Shown here: piece by piece, positions 8,302-15,947 of the stretch
Position numbering within the stretch: the first letter of the stretch is position 1
How the letters are laid out: each line of letters starts with the position of its first letter
Assembly (NCBI GenBank): GCA_017547755.1
Contig: JAFYOX010000027.1
Coordinates: forward strand, 1-64,000
Origin: Clostridia bacterium
GTDB lineage: Bacteria; Bacillota; Clostridia; Oscillospirales; CAG-272
Direction of reading: 5' to 3'
Length of the DNA stretch: 64,000 bases
Position numbers and translations under genes: made by a program
Notes under the pieces: generated by a model
Databases searched by the model: none
Seen by the model: the letters and a program-made list of their open reading frames with translations, nothing else
Told to the model about the DNA's origin: nothing

Positions 8302-8892
8302 TTATAAAACGTTCCCCCGGGGAGTGAGCTGGGTCATGAGGTTGTCGAGCATCAGCATGAGCTCGGGGACGGCGACGAGGGCCGCGCCGATGACAACGGC
8401 GAGGATGACGGCGGAGAGGAGGAAGGTGCGCAGAGGCGCTTTTTCCTTGGTGAAGCGGAGTTCCGCGGCGACGCGCCGTTCTTCGGGGAGGTAGAATTTC
8501 GCGGTTTCGAAGGGGATCTCGGTGGGGATCTCGTCACCGAGGAATTTTTCGCGCCAGAAGCGGCGGATGGGGCCGTACTTCTTTTTGGGGAAGGTGTCCG
8601 CGTTGGTGCAGACGAACATCCGGCTGAGGGAGTTGGCGTTTCCGGCGCGGAGCTGGCGCTTGATGTACCACTTGCCGCGGAAGTCGAGGCTGTCGACCGT
8701 GACGGCGTGATCTTCGTCGAGTGCGCCCGCCTTGATGACGGCGTCTACGAACGAATGGGTACATACGCGGTAGAGGAGAGAGCTGCCCACGCCGACGATG
8801 ATTCCGGCGTACACGCTCCACAGGAGAATCTCGAGAGAACCGTTGTTTACGTCGATGTCAAAGTTCTCAAAGGAGTACATTTTTTTTGCCAT
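8302..8892 (-). CDS. Conserved hypothetical membrane protein downstream of parB
   Basis: A 196-aa protein with an N-terminal hydrophobic segment (about 22-42, ILLWSVYAGIIVGVGSSLLY) and a C-terminal one (about 152-180, FLLSAVILAVVIGAALVAVPELML), separated by a roughly 100-residue basic soluble region (WYIKRQLRAGNANSLSRMFVCTNAD, then YLPEERRVAAELRF). No catalytic motif is visible. It follows parB by about 90 bp on the same strand and may be co-transcribed with it, but a link to chromosome segregation is only positional. Confidence 0.7.
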   Translation of the reverse strand: MAKKMYSFENFDIDVNNGSLEILLWSVYAGIIVGVGSSLLYRVCTHSFVDAVIKAGALDEDHAVTVDSLDFRGKWYIKRQLRAGNANSLSRMFVCTNADTFPKKKYGPIRRFWREKFLGDEIPTEIPFETAKFYLPEERRVAAELRFTKEKAPLRTFLLSAVILAVVIGAALVAVPELMLMLDNLMTQLTPRGNVL

Positions 8893-8979
8893 GGTGGGGT
8901 TCCTCCTTGGTTGTAGGGTTTATGGATTAGGAAAACGGGGACGCGCGCACATACGGCGGGATCCCCGGGAATGTCGGGC

Positions 8980-9870
8980 TTAATAATTATCGAAGATACC
9001 GGCGCCGGCGAGTTTTTGGAGGAGTTCCTCAAGGTCTTCGTTGTCGCGGTATTCGAGCTGGAACATCTTCTTGTTTTTGGACGTGCTGATCTTGCAGCGG
9101 CGTCCGGTGAATTCGGTGAAGCGGCTTTCCAGCGCGTGGATGTAGTCCACCTTCACGCCGGTGTCTTCGTCTGCGTCATCCGTTTCGTGATTGTACGCCT
9201 TGTTCGCGGCCTTGACTGCCGCTTCCACGTCGCGTACCGACAGATTCCGGTTCACGCACCGTTCCGCGAGCGGCACCATCTGCGATTTGTCACGCAGACC
9301 GAGCAGGGCGCGTCCGTGACCGGCGGTCAGCAGACCTTCCACCAGCATCCGGACGATCTCGTCCGGCAGGTCGAGTAGACGGAGCGAGTTTGCGATCGCG
9401 CTGCGCGATTTCCCGATCTGCACGGAGATCTCTTCCTGGCTGAGGCGGTATTCTTTCATGAGCATGCTGTACGCACGCGCTTCTTCGTAGGGGTTGAGGT
9501 CTTCCCTCTGCAGATTTTCGATCAGGGCGAACTTTGCCGCTGCGAGGTCGTCCGCTTCCAGAACGATCACGGGGATCTCGCTGAGACCGGCGAGCTTGGA
9601 CGCGCGGAACCGGCGTTCCCCGGCGATGATCTCGTAGCGGTCGTCCGTTTTCCGGACGAGAATGGGCTGCAGTACGCCGTTGGCGGAAATGGAATCCGCA
9701 AGCCCCGCGAGAGATTCGGAATCAAATGTACGTCTGGGCTGGTCCATCTTCGGATCGATCAGCGATACGGACACGGAAAGCACACCGTTTTTCGCTTCCC
9801 CGCCGTCATCCACCGCATTATCCAGAAAGATCGCATCCAGTCCCCGACCAAGACCTTTATTCTTTGCCAT
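8980..9870 (-). CDS. parB: Chromosome-partitioning protein ParB (Spo0J)
   Basis: A 296-aa ParB. The N-terminal CTPase domain carries PRRTFD, ADSISANGVLQPILVR and the GERRFRASKLAG motif (box II), followed by IENLQREDLNPYEEA and the helix-turn-helix (SQEEISVQIGKSRSAIANSLRLL) that reads parS. The C-terminal dimerisation domain ends at NY. It loads at parS as a CTP clamp and works with ParA and SMC in origin segregation. It lies 267 bp from parA, with a composite family A repeat between them, so parB may have its own promoter. The start has a GGAG site. Confidence 0.97.
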   Translation of the reverse strand: MAKNKGLGRGLDAIFLDNAVDDGGEAKNGVLSVSVSLIDPKMDQPRRTFDSESLAGLADSISANGVLQPILVRKTDDRYEIIAGERRFRASKLAGLSEIPVIVLEADDLAAAKFALIENLQREDLNPYEEARAYSMLMKEYRLSQEEISVQIGKSRSAIANSLRLLDLPDEIVRMLVEGLLTAGHGRALLGLRDKSQMVPLAERCVNRNLSVRDVEAAVKAANKAYNHETDDADEDTGVKVDYIHALESRFTEFTGRRCKISTSKNKKMFQLEYRDNEDLEELLQKLAGAGIFDNY

Positions 9871-9903
9871 TTACTATAACTCCAAGTATATAAAATTTAT
9901 TTC

Positions 9904-10128
9904 TTGGGGAAGGAACTTTTTTTAAAAAGTTCCTTCCCCAAACCCTATCTTCAAAAACTTTTAAACGAATTGGATTGATATGGTTGGGTGCAGATTTGGA
10001 ATACCAAAACGGATGTGCAGCTGACAGCGGTTTTGATACTTCAAATTTGCACTTACTTTGTCAATTCATTTGTCTTTGTCTGAAGTTTTTTGAAAGGGGT
10101 TCGGCTCCGACTTGCAAGCAAGTCGACT
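9904..10128. repeat. Composite inverted repeat between parB and parA (family A copy 3)
   Basis: The left end is a perfect family A palindrome (9904-9941, TTGGGGAAGGAAC/GTTCCTTCCCCAA). It is followed by CTTTTAAACGAATTGGATTG and GGTTGGGTGCAGATTTG, and the right part (about 10025-10105) carries the same blocks inverted (CAAATTTGCACTTACTTTG, TCAATTCATTTG, GTTTTTTGAAAGGGGTT). A short palindrome GACTTGCAAGCAAGTC follows near 10110-10125. The same flanking blocks recur inverted at 18640-18700. This explains the parA-parB gap; I see no gene in it. Confidence 0.75.
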
Positions 10129-10137
10129 CTTCTTCCC

Positions 10138-10914
10138 TCAGACGATCCCGATTCTGCTGAGGACTTCTTCGGTGGCGGAAACGTAGGACTGGCACGCTTT
10201 GGAGTATTTGTCGTGGTAGTTGATGGGTGTGCCGAAGCCGGGGGCTTCCGAGAGTTTTACGGCGCGCGGGATGGTGGTGGAGAAGAGTTTGTCCGCGTAG
10301 TATTTTTTGATTTCGTCGAGAACCTGGGTGGACAGATTGAGTCTGCCGTTGTACATCGTCACGAGGATGCCGAGGATGGAGAGGTCGTGGTTGTACAGCT
10401 TTTTGACGTTGCGGATGGTAAGCATGAGCTGTGTGAGACCTTCGAGGGCATAATATTCGCACTGCATGGGGATGATGACGCCGTCGGATGCGGTGAGCGC
10501 GTTGATGGTGAGCATGGACAGGGACGGCGGGCAGTCGATCATAACGAGATCGAAGGAGTCCCCGAGTTTTTCGATGAACTGACGGAGTTTGCGTTCGCGG
10601 CCGTCCATATCGACGAGTTCGAATTCAGCGCCGGCGAGGCTGATGTTGGACGGGACGACCCACAGGTTGTCGAACTCCGTTTTCACGATGCATTCTTCGG
10701 GAGAAGCGTCATCGACGAGGGCGTCGTAAACGCTTTTCTGGATATTTTTCTTGGTGATTCCCACGCCGCTGGTGGAGTTGCCCTGCGGGTCTTCATCGAT
10801 GAGCAGGACACGCTGACCCATAGCGGCTGCGCAGCTTGCGATATTGACACACGAAGTGGTTTTGCCGACGCCGCCCTTCTGGTTGGCGAAGGAGATAACA
10901 TAAGGTACAGACAT
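10138..10914 (-). CDS. parA: Chromosome-partitioning ATPase ParA (Soj)
   Basis: A 258-aa ParA/Soj ATPase with the deviant Walker A KGGVGKTT near residues 13-20 and the motif VMIDCPPSLSMLT. Length and the lack of an N-terminal DNA-binding extension are typical of chromosomal Soj. It binds DNA non-specifically as an ATP dimer and is switched by ParB. A consensus promoter lies about 50 bp upstream, and a perfect parS site lies directly beyond that promoter, so ParB spreading could repress this gene. Confidence 0.97.
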   Translation of the reverse strand: MSVPYVISFANQKGGVGKTTSCVNIASCAAAMGQRVLLIDEDPQGNSTSGVGITKKNIQKSVYDALVDDASPEECIVKTEFDNLWVVPSNISLAGAEFELVDMDGRERKLRQFIEKLGDSFDLVMIDCPPSLSMLTINALTASDGVIIPMQCEYYALEGLTQLMLTIRNVKKLYNHDLSILGILVTMYNGRLNLSTQVLDEIKKYYADKLFSTTIPRAVKLSEAPGFGTPINYHDKYSKACQSYVSATEEVLSRIGIV

Positions 10915-10961
10915 AAAAATCGATCCGGAAAGAGGTTCCCTTCTGCAAATTCTATACTTTA

Positions 10962-10990
10962 ATTATAGTAAATTTCGGGAAGGATGTCAA
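10962..10990 (-). promoter_or_regulatory. Consensus sigma-A promoter for parA
   Basis: On the minus strand TTGACA (10985-10990) and TATAAT (10962-10967) are separated by 17 bp, a perfect consensus. Transcription would begin near 10955, about 40 nt before the parA ATG. Confidence 0.85.
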
Positions 10991-11003
10991 CACGATTCGA
11001 AAA

Positions 11004-11019
11004 TGTTTCACGTGAAACA
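11004..11019. promoter_or_regulatory. parS: parS site (ParB and possibly Noc-family target)
   Basis: TGTTTCACGTGAAACA is a perfect 16-bp palindrome identical to the classic bacterial parS consensus. It lies 13 bp upstream of the parA -35 box. It marks this as origin-proximal DNA and the likely ParB nucleation point. Confidence 0.97.
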
Positions 11020-11085
11020 TTATGAACGTTTACAAATCTATTATATCACAAATGTGGCTGTTTGTCAATAGACGAATGTAAAGTG

Positions 11086-11276
11086 AAGTGCGGCGCAGCT
11101 GCATAATGGAGTTTCACTTTGTGAATACCGGCTGGGAGACCCGAAGGGTCTCCAGCGCGGGAGATTCCTAAGAGGTCTCGCGCCGGAGACCTCTTAGGCG
11201 CTCGCCACGCGCAGTGGCATAAATCCAAGAAAAACGACCTGGCGGTCGTTTTTCTGCCTTTCGCACCGAAGGTGCG
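11086..11276. repeat. Family B repeat, half copy (copy 2)
   Basis: One arm only, lying between the parS/parA promoter region and the 3' end of noc. It shows the arm layout most clearly: GGGAGACCcgaaGGGTCTCC (about 11134-11152), CTAAGAGGTCTC/GAGACCTCTTAG (11168-11197), GCCAC/GTGGC (11203-11217), terminator AAAAACGACC/GGTCGTTTTT (11230-11253) and CGCACCgaaGGTGCG (11262-11276). The terminator faces noc, whose stop lies 5 bp beyond the last hairpin. Confidence 0.85.
11230..11253. terminator. Terminator downstream of noc
   Basis: AAAAACGACC pairs with GGTCGTTTTT around a 4-nt loop, giving T-runs in both directions. It is positioned about 28 bp past the noc stop. Confidence 0.75.
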
Positions 11277-11280
11277 CTTT

Positions 11281-12126
11281 TTACATTGCCTTCGGCAGAA
11301 GAATCGAGATCAGCGTCCCGTGATCCGTCTCCTTCCTCGTGGATTCCACCGGAATCCCGCTCTTTTTGATGATGTCGACCGCATGGTCGATCGAATTGTA
11401 GAAAATCCGGATATCCTTGATGATCAGCTTGTGCCGCTGTTCACTCTTCGGCGGCTTGCTGCGGATCTCTTCCGCGCGGCTCTCCGCGCAGAGCAGCGAT
11501 TCGATGTATTCCTCCGCCGCCGCGACGTTCATCCCGCGTTCGATGAAAATTTTCATGACCCGCAGACGTTCTTCCGGTTCCGACAGCCGCAGAAGCGTGC
11601 GCGCGTGCCGCTCCGTCAGCCCGTTTTTTAAGAGCAGTTCCCTTTCTTCCTTCGAAAAACGCAGCAGGCGCAGCTTGTTCGCTATGTAGGACTGGCTGAC
11701 CGCCAGACGGCGCGCGCACTGTTCCTGCGTCATGCCGGACAGCTCGATCAGGGACGCGATCGCCGCCGCTTCCTCGAAGATGTTCAGGTCTTCCCTGTGC
11801 AGGTTTTCGATGATGGCGATCACGGCGGCGTCGACTTCGTTTGCTTCGATCGAGACGCACGGGACGGTATCCAGTCCCGCCATTTCCGCCGCGCGGAGCC
11901 GACGTTCTCCGGCGATCAGATGGAACACCGGGACGTCGCTTGCCGGGACGAGATCCTTCCGGACGAGAAGCGGCTCGAGGATGCCGTGTTCGCGGATACT
12001 TTCCGACAGTGCGCGGAGATTTTCGTCGTATGCGACCTGCCGGATCCGTCCGTCCGGCACGACGATATCCTGCACGTCGACCTCGCGGATGACCTTTGTG
12101 ATTTCTTTCAGCTTTCCCCAGAACAT
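11281..12126 (-). CDS. noc: Nucleoid occlusion protein Noc (ParB-family)
   Basis: A 281-aa ParB paralogue with IREHGILEPLLVR, the AGERRLRAAEMAG box, IENLHREDLNIFEEA and a helix-turn-helix (MTQEQCARRLAVSQSYIANKLRLL). It is placed between rsmG and parA, the position of noc in Bacillus. The first 16 residues (MFWGKLKEITKVIREV) could form an amphipathic helix, which fits Noc's membrane-tethering N-terminus. Noc binds dispersed sites and blocks division over the nucleoid. The start has AGGAGG. A family B repeat begins 9 bp upstream of that site, so the native promoter must lie in or beyond the repeat. A second ParB function is the alternative. Confidence 0.88.
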   Translation of the reverse strand: MFWGKLKEITKVIREVDVQDIVVPDGRIRQVAYDENLRALSESIREHGILEPLLVRKDLVPASDVPVFHLIAGERRLRAAEMAGLDTVPCVSIEANEVDAAVIAIIENLHREDLNIFEEAAAIASLIELSGMTQEQCARRLAVSQSYIANKLRLLRFSKEERELLLKNGLTERHARTLLRLSEPEERLRVMKIFIERGMNVAAAEEYIESLLCAESRAEEIRSKPPKSEQRHKLIIKDIRIFYNSIDHAVDIIKKSGIPVESTRKETDHGTLISILLPKAM

Positions 12127-12149
12127 GATTTTGTACCTCCTGTGATTTT

Positions 12150-12833
12150 GTGTATCGTATTTGGCTTACAGCCGGGGAGATGGGGGAAAACGCACCTGCG
12201 GTGCGGAAGGTAGAAAAACTCCCTGACGGTCGTTTTTCTGGATTGATGTCCCTGCGCGGGACGGGCGCACTTATTAAATTTTGTATCTGCAAATTTTTCT
12301 TTGTCCTGCGCGGACGGCGCACAAGAGGGCATGTCGATGCCCTCTTGTGAATCACCCCGACCAGAGGAAGGATCCTCTGGACACCTCCGTTTGTGTGACT
12401 CGGCCTTCGGGCCTCGGACAGACAGCGGTTTTCACGCGGCAGACCGCTTGGAAGTGACAAGGTTGGGTGCAGAGCTGTCCAAAGCGTACGTTCAGTAGAA
12501 ACAGCGGTGAAGGGTATCTTCAGATAAAGCGGTGAACATTCCCCTTAGCCCCCGGCGGTCAGCCAGAATCTGCTTCCCATACGGACGGTATATCCGTCTC
12601 GTTTGTATTCTCTACCCCACAACTGCAGTATAATATCCGCCCGAAGGGCTTCCGGAGACCCTGAGGGTCTCCCAGCGCGGGTGATTCATAAGAGGTCTCG
12701 CGCCGGAGACCTCTTATGCGCCTGCCACGCGCAGTGGCATAAATCCAGAAAAACGACCGTCAGGTCGTTTTTCCACCTTCCACGCCGAAGGCGTGCCTTT
12801 CCCATCTCCCCCGGCTGTAAGCCAATTATACAC
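12150..12833. repeat. Family B repeat, longest copy (copy 3), with extended inverted ends
   Basis: This 684-bp element has long imperfect terminal inverted repeats. The outermost blocks are GTGTATcgtatTTGGCTTAC at the left and GTAAGCCAATTATACAC at the right, then AGCCGGGG..AGATGGG, a covarying hairpin (CGCACCtgcGGTGCG left, CACGCCgaaGGCGTG right), a terminator-type hairpin, and the 28-30-bp CCTCTT hairpins. The centre (about 12400-12640) is the core shared with copies 1 and 4, including CCCATACGGACGGTATATCC. It fills the whole noc-rsmG gap apart from the rsmG terminator, and I see no gene in it. Confidence 0.88.
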
Positions 12834-12899
12834 CTCCGGAGGAAATAAACCTGTCTCAATCCGCTGGACTTTTTTCGGTTGTGATGGAGGATAAAGAAA

Positions 12900-12935
12900 A
12901 AACTCACGGACGAATGGTGTCTTCGCCGTGAGTTT
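12900..12935 (-). terminator. Terminator of the rsmG transcript
   Basis: AAACTCACGG (12900-12909) pairs with CCGTGAGTTT (12926-12935); on the minus strand it is followed by TTTTTTCTTT. It lies about 30 bp past the rsmG stop. Confidence 0.8.
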
Positions 12936-12966
12936 CTCTCTTGCCGTCGGGAAATGCAGACCTGCA

Positions 12967-13740
12967 TCAGCCGAGCGGTTGTTTCGTGATTTCTGCGTAT
13001 CTGCGGGGGAATTTTTCGGATGTGTCGGAGATTTTGCGGTAAAAGATCACGCATCTCCGGTCGCCGCCGGGAATTTCATAGTCGATTTTCGCTTCCTTTG
13101 TCATTCCGAGAAGTGGGGCCGCCGCGTCGCCGTGCAGCATTTCCTCGTCTGCGTGGGACTTCAGTGCCGCAAAAACGCCGCCCTTTTTCACCAGAGGAGC
13201 GCACAGCTCCATCAGAACCGGCAGATTTGCGACTGCACGCGCGGTCACAAGGTCGAAGGAGCCGCGAAGCGTGTTCTTCCCTGTCTTGCCGAATTCTTCC
13301 GCACGTCCGGCAATCGCCGTAACGTTCGGCAGTCCGACGTACTTCGCCGCCGCGTTGATATGGGAAATTTTCTTTGCCGTGGAATCGATCCCCGTCAGAC
13401 GGGTCTCCGGCGCGATCTTCAGAAGTCCTGCCGCCATCGGAAGAAGCGGGAATCCCGCACCCGTGCCGATGTCCGCCAGTTTGCCGGGAACGCCTGTGTT
13501 GTCGATGATGAGCGACAGCGGGATCAGCGAGTCGATCAGGTGCTTGCGGATGATCTCCGACGGCTCCGTGATGGAGGTCAGATTGAATTTTTTCGCGTCG
13601 TCGATGAGCGAGTCCGCGATGAGGTACAGACGGCGCACGGTGTCTTCTTCGGTCAGCTCGTCGTGGATGCTGCCGTAGTCGACAAACCGCGTCTGTTCGT
13701 CGTACAGGGATGCGAAGGTTTCAAAGGTCAGATCGGACAT
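12967..13740 (-). CDS. rsmG: 16S rRNA (guanine-527-N7)-methyltransferase RsmG
   Basis: A 257-aa SAM-dependent methyltransferase of the GidB family: KHLIDSLIPL, the SAM motif LADIGTGAGFPLLPMA, VTAIAGRAEEFG and VTARAVANLPVLMELCAPLV. It methylates G527 of 16S rRNA; loss gives low-level streptomycin resistance in other bacteria. Its place beside noc-parA-parB is the typical Firmicutes order. I choose the ATG at 13740 rather than 13803, because the extra residues come from a family A palindrome just upstream. No clear Shine-Dalgarno precedes it. Confidence 0.95.
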   Translation of the reverse strand: MSDLTFETFASLYDEQTRFVDYGSIHDELTEEDTVRRLYLIADSLIDDAKKFNLTSITEPSEIIRKHLIDSLIPLSLIIDNTGVPGKLADIGTGAGFPLLPMAAGLLKIAPETRLTGIDSTAKKISHINAAAKYVGLPNVTAIAGRAEEFGKTGKNTLRGSFDLVTARAVANLPVLMELCAPLVKKGGVFAALKSHADEEMLHGDAAAPLLGMTKEAKIDYEIPGGDRRCVIFYRKISDTSEKFPRRYAEITKQPLG

Positions 13741-13756
13741 GGTTATAGTATTTTCG

Positions 13757-13790
13757 CGGGGAGAAACTTTTTGAAAAAAGTTTCTCCCCG
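13757..13790. repeat. Family A palindrome, copy 4
   Basis: CGGGGAGAAACTTTTT pairs perfectly with AAAAAGTTTCTCCCCG, then CACCCCTTTTCAAAAACTTTTAA follows, the usual right flank of this family. It separates the glycosyltransferase gene from rsmG. Confidence 0.85.
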
Positions 13791-13873
13791 CACCCCTTTT
13801 CAAAAACTTTTAAATAAATGGATGGGCGGAGAGCGGAGAACGGCGGGAACTTTGCACTTTTCCACAGGATGTT

Positions 13874-15085
13874 TTATTCCCAGAGGATGTCGAAGTACAT
13901 ATCTTCGATGTTTTCCACAGGATCGGTGCCGTGGTCTTCCACGATGAACGGCGTGTGCGCCAGATCTTCGAGGAACTGTCCCAGCGTTTCCGCTGAACCG
14001 GGCTTTGCGACGGCGTCGATGCAGTCGCGCATCGACTGCAGGCGGACGTCGGACTGGAGAAGCTGCCAGATGCACTCGTCGATCGGGCAGGTCTTGGAGG
14101 TCGCCATGGCACAGCCGTTGTTCAGGAGGAATTCCGCGTTGCGTTCTTCCTGTCCCGGAATGGGACCGGCAATGATCATCGGCAGACGCTTTGCGAGGGC
14201 TTCGCTTGTGGTAAGTCCGCCGGGCTTGGTGATGATGCAGTCGGCGGCATCCATCATCTGCGGAATCGTTTTCACGAATCCCGTGACGAGCATCCGGTGC
14301 CGCGCGGTCTTTGCGATTTCGTCGATCTCCGCCTTCATTTCGGCATTGTTGCCGCAGACGACGATCATCTGGAAATCCTGTCCCGTGCCGGATGTGTCGA
14401 GCGCGTCGATCTTCCGGACGTTTTCCGCCATATTGCCGTAGCCCATGGAGCCGCCCATGATCAGAAATGCGGGGAGGTTTTCGTCAATTCCGAGGAAGCG
14501 CCGAGCTTCCTCTTTGGTCATCGTTTCGCTGAATTTCGGGTTGATCGGGATGCCGAACGGGAGGATCTGGCTGTCGCGGAAGCCTTTCCGGTGCGCCTGC
14601 GGAAGAAGCAGACGGTCCGGAACGACGACATAGTCGTTTTCCGTGCAGTCTTCCCAGTAGGGATGGAAGGTGAAATCGGTGAGGATCCCCACGGTGCGCG
14701 TGCTGATCATGTGTTTTTTCTTCATGATGTCGAGCAGAATGCCGGGGAACGGATGGGTGAACAGAATGGCGTCGTAGGTGTCCGTGCGGATGAATTCCGC
14801 CAGTTCTCCGGAGACGGCCTGCTTCAGCAGATTCGTCGGTGCGAATTCGAAGTCGTTCGGATGTCTCTTTTCGGCGAGACGGTACCCTGCTTTCCATGCG
14901 TAGCTGGCTTTTTCGGTGACGAGAAGATAGCCTTCGGAGATCAGCTTGGCGAATTCGGGGGAAATGTAGTCGAACGTGTCGAGGATGAGGCAGTCGGCGC
15001 CGCGCTTTTCCAGCTCCGACCGGATGGCACGCGCCGTCGAATTATGCCCTTCCCCGGCCGTGATGGAGAGGATGAGAAAATTCAT
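13874..15085 (-). CDS. MGDG-synthase-like diacylglycerol glycosyltransferase
   Basis: A 403-aa GT28/MGDG-synthase-type enzyme. The N-terminal acceptor-binding half begins with MNFLILSITAGEGHNSTARA (the GEGH glycine loop) and includes FTHPFPGILLDIM; the C-terminal half has the nucleotide-sugar region VVCGNNAEMKAEI and ADCIITKPGGLTTSEALAKRLPMI. Such enzymes transfer glucose or galactose from UDP-sugar to diacylglycerol on the inner membrane face, making glycolipids (lipoteichoic-acid anchors in relatives). Start at 15085; the upstream in-frame residues are repeat-derived. It lies among cell-envelope genes, which fits the role. Confidence 0.88.
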   Translation of the reverse strand: MNFLILSITAGEGHNSTARAIRSELEKRGADCLILDTFDYISPEFAKLISEGYLLVTEKASYAWKAGYRLAEKRHPNDFEFAPTNLLKQAVSGELAEFIRTDTYDAILFTHPFPGILLDIMKKKHMISTRTVGILTDFTFHPYWEDCTENDYVVVPDRLLLPQAHRKGFRDSQILPFGIPINPKFSETMTKEEARRFLGIDENLPAFLIMGGSMGYGNMAENVRKIDALDTSGTGQDFQMIVVCGNNAEMKAEIDEIAKTARHRMLVTGFVKTIPQMMDAADCIITKPGGLTTSEALAKRLPMIIAGPIPGQEERNAEFLLNNGCAMATSKTCPIDECIWQLLQSDVRLQSMRDCIDAVAKPGSAETLGQFLEDLAHTPFIVEDHGTDPVENIEDMYFDILWE

Positions 15086-15097
15086 GAATTGTTTTTC

Positions 15098-15133
15098 TTG
15101 GCAGAACCCTTTTTGAAAAAAGATTTCCGCCAA
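15098..15133. repeat. Degenerate family A palindrome
   Basis: TTGGCAGAA..TTTTTGAAAAA..TTTCCGCCAA is an imperfect member of the family, with the usual right flank ACCCCTTTCCAAAAACTTTTA. It lies just upstream of the glycosyltransferase start. Confidence 0.6.
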
Positions 15134-15234
15134 ACCCCTTTCCAAAAACTTTTATGCAGATGAAGGGATATGGGAAAGCGGAAATCCGGAAGAAGCCGGA
15201 AAATCCGCACTTTTCCACAGGATGTTTTCCGGGA

Positions 15235-15831
15235 TTATTTCTTCGGATTTCCCTTCGGGGGCGTTTTTTTCTTCTTTTTGTCCATGCCGAAGCCGATCTT
15301 GCCGATCTTCTTTCCGATTTCGAAATATTCGCCGTGGGCGAAGGTGCAGAGATTGGCGCGGTCGAGGCGGAGGTGTCCGTCTTTGTCGAGAAGGGTCTCG
15401 TCGACGGTGACCTGCACGACGTCCGCGAGGAACATATCGTGCGATCCCTGCGGAAGGATATCGGTGACGCGGCATTCGAGGGCAAGCGGCGACTGTTCGA
15501 GGGTCGGGCAGTTCACGACGGAAGACGGCGTGAGCGTAAGCCCGGTTTTTGCGAACTTGTCAACGCACCGTCCGGTGACGGTGCCGACGTAATCGCAGGT
15601 TTTCGCGAGTGCCGCGGGAGTCAGATTCAGCACGAATTCCCGGCTGTCGCGGATGAGCGCGTACGAATGGCGGGTCGGACGGATGGAAACATAGACGCGC
15701 GGCGGATGCGTCGAAACGATCCCGCACCACGCGGCGGTAAAAACATTGGCATGTCCGTCATGTTCGCAGGTGACCATGACGGCGGGCAGCGGCGCAAGCA
15801 GTGCCGAGCCTTTCCAGGAGATTCTGGGCAT
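15235..15831 (-). CDS. Flavin reductase family protein (flavoredoxin-like)
   Basis: A 198-aa FMN-binding split-barrel protein: GSALLAPLPAVMVTC, AWCGIVSTHPPRVYVSIRPTRHSY and FVLNLTPAALAKTCDYVG mark the flavin reductase-like fold common in anaerobes, where such proteins act in electron transfer or flavin reduction. The C-terminus is a Lys/Pro-rich tail (KKKKKTPPKG). It shares the strand of dusB and the glycosyltransferase but is separated from both by family A repeats, so operon membership is uncertain. The physiological partner is unknown. Confidence 0.85.
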   Translation of the reverse strand: MPRISWKGSALLAPLPAVMVTCEHDGHANVFTAAWCGIVSTHPPRVYVSIRPTRHSYALIRDSREFVLNLTPAALAKTCDYVGTVTGRCVDKFAKTGLTLTPSSVVNCPTLEQSPLALECRVTDILPQGSHDMFLADVVQVTVDETLLDKDGHLRLDRANLCTFAHGEYFEIGKKIGKIGFGMDKKKKKTPPKGNPKK

Positions 15832-15844
15832 TTTGGGAAATTTC

Positions 15845-15896
15845 TCGGGGAAAACCTGAGTTTCACTTCGTGAACCTCTGAAAAAGTTTTCCCCGA
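15845..15896. repeat. Family A palindrome, copy 5, with an inserted hairpin in its loop
   Basis: TCGGGGAAAAC (15845-15855) pairs with GTTTTCCCCGA (15886-15896). The loop is enlarged by GAGTTTCACTTCGTGAACCTC, itself a hairpin, and that module also occurs (inverted) in family B copy 1 near 388-410. The right flank is ACCCCTTTCAAAAAACTTTAA. Confidence 0.8.
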
Positions 15897-15947
15897 ACCC
15901 CTTTCAAAAAACTTTAATCTGGGAAAATGGGTTTCGGATGTGCAGAC

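Noticed and set aside
12603..12848. Frame of 81 codons within family B copy 3
   Set aside because: It reads through two terminator-type hairpins of the right arm and is not kept in copy 4.
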